Assembly (NCBI GenBank): GCA_030141605.1
Contig: JAQGDQ010000064.1
Location: forward strand, 1 to 62,000
Direction of reading: 5' to 3'
Length of the DNA stretch: 62,000 bases
Source of the DNA: Tubiluchus corallicola
Lineage: Eukaryota; Priapulida; Priapulimorpha; Priapulimorphida; Tubiluchidae
Position numbers and translations under genes: made by a program. How positions within the stretch are numbered: position 1 is the stretch's first letter; each line of letters starts with the position of its first letter. The notes below the pieces were generated by a model. The model did not search any database. It was not told the DNA's origin and worked only from the letters and a program-made list of their open reading frames with translations. Below, one piece after another: positions 60,708 to 62,000 of this stretch.

Positions 60708-61923
60708 ATGTTTTCTGGGGAGTTAAATCAAGCACAATGGGTTCTTAACAGTTATAATCAGGTAAGAGCTTTTTAAATTTTATAAAAAATTAACTGCTAC
60801 AGTATGTTGTTAAATTAAATTAACTACACCAGAGGGGCAATCACCCCCGGGCACAATGGTGAGAGGCACAAAATTCTTCTAGAGTTCAATTACTTATTCT
60901 TAATTATTAACTATATAATTATTAATTAAGACTGTTAATTATTGGTTACTAATCCGACATTAACAAACATTTAACAAAACTTTTCAAAGTAGAACAAAAT
61001 CGCCTAGTCAGACTTGCATTTTCATCGGCAATTATCGCCGACTTAATTAGTACATACTTAATTACTAGAAAAAAGGCTAATGCTGTTACTTAGCGGCCAT
61101 GTGTGGTGTGTACGTGATGTGTGGCTTAGCAGATCGATAATTTCGGGAGATACAGTGGCGTTTCTCTAAATACCAATTGCATTTCTGTGAAACGTTTGAA
61201 AATGTGTAATGCTTAAGGATTCTCAAGTTATGAGCATCTTATGCGTAGAAAAGAGTTGTTCTGGTTGAGGATCGCATGTCAAACTTTTGGTGATTCTTAG
61301 ATAAATCCGTTTATCTTTATCCTTTCATGTCGAAAAGGAAAGTCGAGCTCAGGGATGCAAAAACCGTGCACAATTTGTGGCTTCAATCATGATACAAGTG
61401 ATCAAAGCATGAAAAGATGGTAGGGAACCAGAAGTTTTTTTGCCCCCTCGGGCGCCACAAGCGCTTGCTACGCCACTGAACTACACTTCATTTAAATTTG
61501 TGCTAGGCTGCTTTTAAAGTAAGCATCGTACAATATTAATTTAATGAGGTGTGTAATTTTGCTATAAATTTGTTTTATACTTATGATCACTATTTTATAC
61601 TGGTCATTCACAGAAGTTTTGTTTCTTGTTAATTAATACTTTTGTTAAATATTTTTGTCAAATCGGGCTTTTTATGAATATAATTTCAGAAGCAACCGAG
61701 ACTGAGTAGACAACGTTCTCGTTCTTGCTCTGGTTTAGCTGATTTGGAGCTGTTGGAAAAAAAGAGGGAAAAGGAGTCGCGTCATTTGCCAATAGTTTCG
61801 AATTTTCTAAGAAAACAAGTAAATGCGAAGATCACTGTCACAAGACAGCGAAAGAGACATCAAAGTGAAAGAAAGATGAAAAAGATGGCATCACTTGAAG
61901 AAGAAGTTTTAGACTGTTGCAAT
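60708..61923 (+). CDS. Unrecognised gene, first two coding exons (3'-partial)
   Basis: Exon 1 (60708-60761, 18 codons) starts at an ATG preceded by in-frame stops and encodes MFSGELNQAQWVLNSYNQ; its donor is GTAAGA. Exon 2 (61690-61923, 78 codons) follows TATAATTTCAG in the same phase. It encodes KQPRLSRQRSRSCSGLADLE, a charged LLEKKREKESRHLPIVSNFL segment, the basic VTRQRKRHQSERKMKKMA and EEEVLDCCN, then GTAAGA. A donor inside the exon (CAA|GTAAAT after 61818) would shorten it by 35 codons in frame. A further acceptor may end at 61992, giving a 69-nt intron. The protein is basic and probably nuclear or RNA/cytoskeleton-associated by composition only. I do not recognise the family. Intron 1 contains an hAT insertion. 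Confidence 0.55.
60830..61478 (+). mobile_element. hAT element, internally deleted copy 2
   Basis: The 649-bp element is flanked by the exact 8-bp duplication AACTACAC (60822-60829 and 61479-61486). It starts CAGAGGGGCAATCACCCCCG and ends with the complement of CAGTGGCGTAGCAAGCGCTT. It shares the interior of copy 1: AGAGTTCAAT, TTACTAATCCGACATTAACA, ATCATGTCG-type start codon context, and a closing G-rich/C-rich block. A one-base loss shifts the MSKRK frame relative to copy 1. The same family thus inserted twice within 15 kb. Confidence 0.9.
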
Positions 61924-62000
61924 GTAAGATGTTTGTTGAAATACTTTGTTTACCAGACATTTCAAATTTCATACGAGTTATTGCGTATTCAGGTGCGTAT

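Noticed and set aside
1-62000. CRISPR arrays, operons, bacterial promoters and rRNA genes
   Set aside because: None were seen; the DNA is eukaryotic with spliced genes, and the tandem repeats lack spacer structure.

Overview
The window is AT-rich eukaryotic nuclear DNA. It has short spliced exons with GT-AG borders, long introns, LINE and hAT-type transposon debris, microsatellites and minisatellites. The protein families point to a metazoan. The C-terminus of the Musashi protein (ending [13 protein letters not shown]) is so close to the bilaterian MSI1/MSI2/Rbp6 form that a bilaterian animal is most likely. I cannot name the phylum from sequence alone.

Layout. (1) 1-35.3 kb, + strand: the 3' two thirds of a Musashi (msi) RNA-binding protein gene. 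Its first visible exon, 7551-7599, lies in the middle of RRM2. Exons for RRM1 and the start of RRM2 were not found and should lie upstream of the window, so 1-7550 is probably intron. A 16-kb intron full of repeats follows, then eight further exon positions ending at the TGA at 33955-33957. (2) 35.3-40.9 kb: long 3'UTR or intergenic DNA with no convincing gene. (3) 40.9-42.2 kb, - strand: a small gene for an 83-aa single-pass membrane protein, possibly UQCC3-like. (4) 42.5-59.3 kb, + strand: a complete 16-exon cdc45 gene (554 aa), divergently arranged with the small gene across a short CpG-containing promoter region. Its introns hold two hAT-like elements, a mariner-like MITE, a tRNA-derived relic, a LINE with an open reverse-transcriptase frame and a 21-bp minisatellite. 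(5) 60.7 kb to the end, + strand: the first two exons of an unrecognised gene for a basic protein, with another hAT copy in intron 1.

The strongest unusual signal is in msi. Two tandem, homologous exons (25759-25840 and 25907-25979) encode alternative versions of the end of RRM2. They share splice phase and lie 66 nt apart. Including both, or neither, puts a TGA in frame at or near a junction, so the reading frame survives only if exactly one is used. They differ at a residue beside the conserved AQPKEVM motif, yet most identical residues use different synonymous codons. This looks like an old, selectively kept pair of mutually exclusive exons that would give Musashi two RRM2-tail isoforms. 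Downstream exons add three consecutive frame-neutral cassettes, a NAGNAG acceptor, a 21-nt alternative acceptor and a possible poison exon, so the C-terminal half of the gene seems built for splice diversity.
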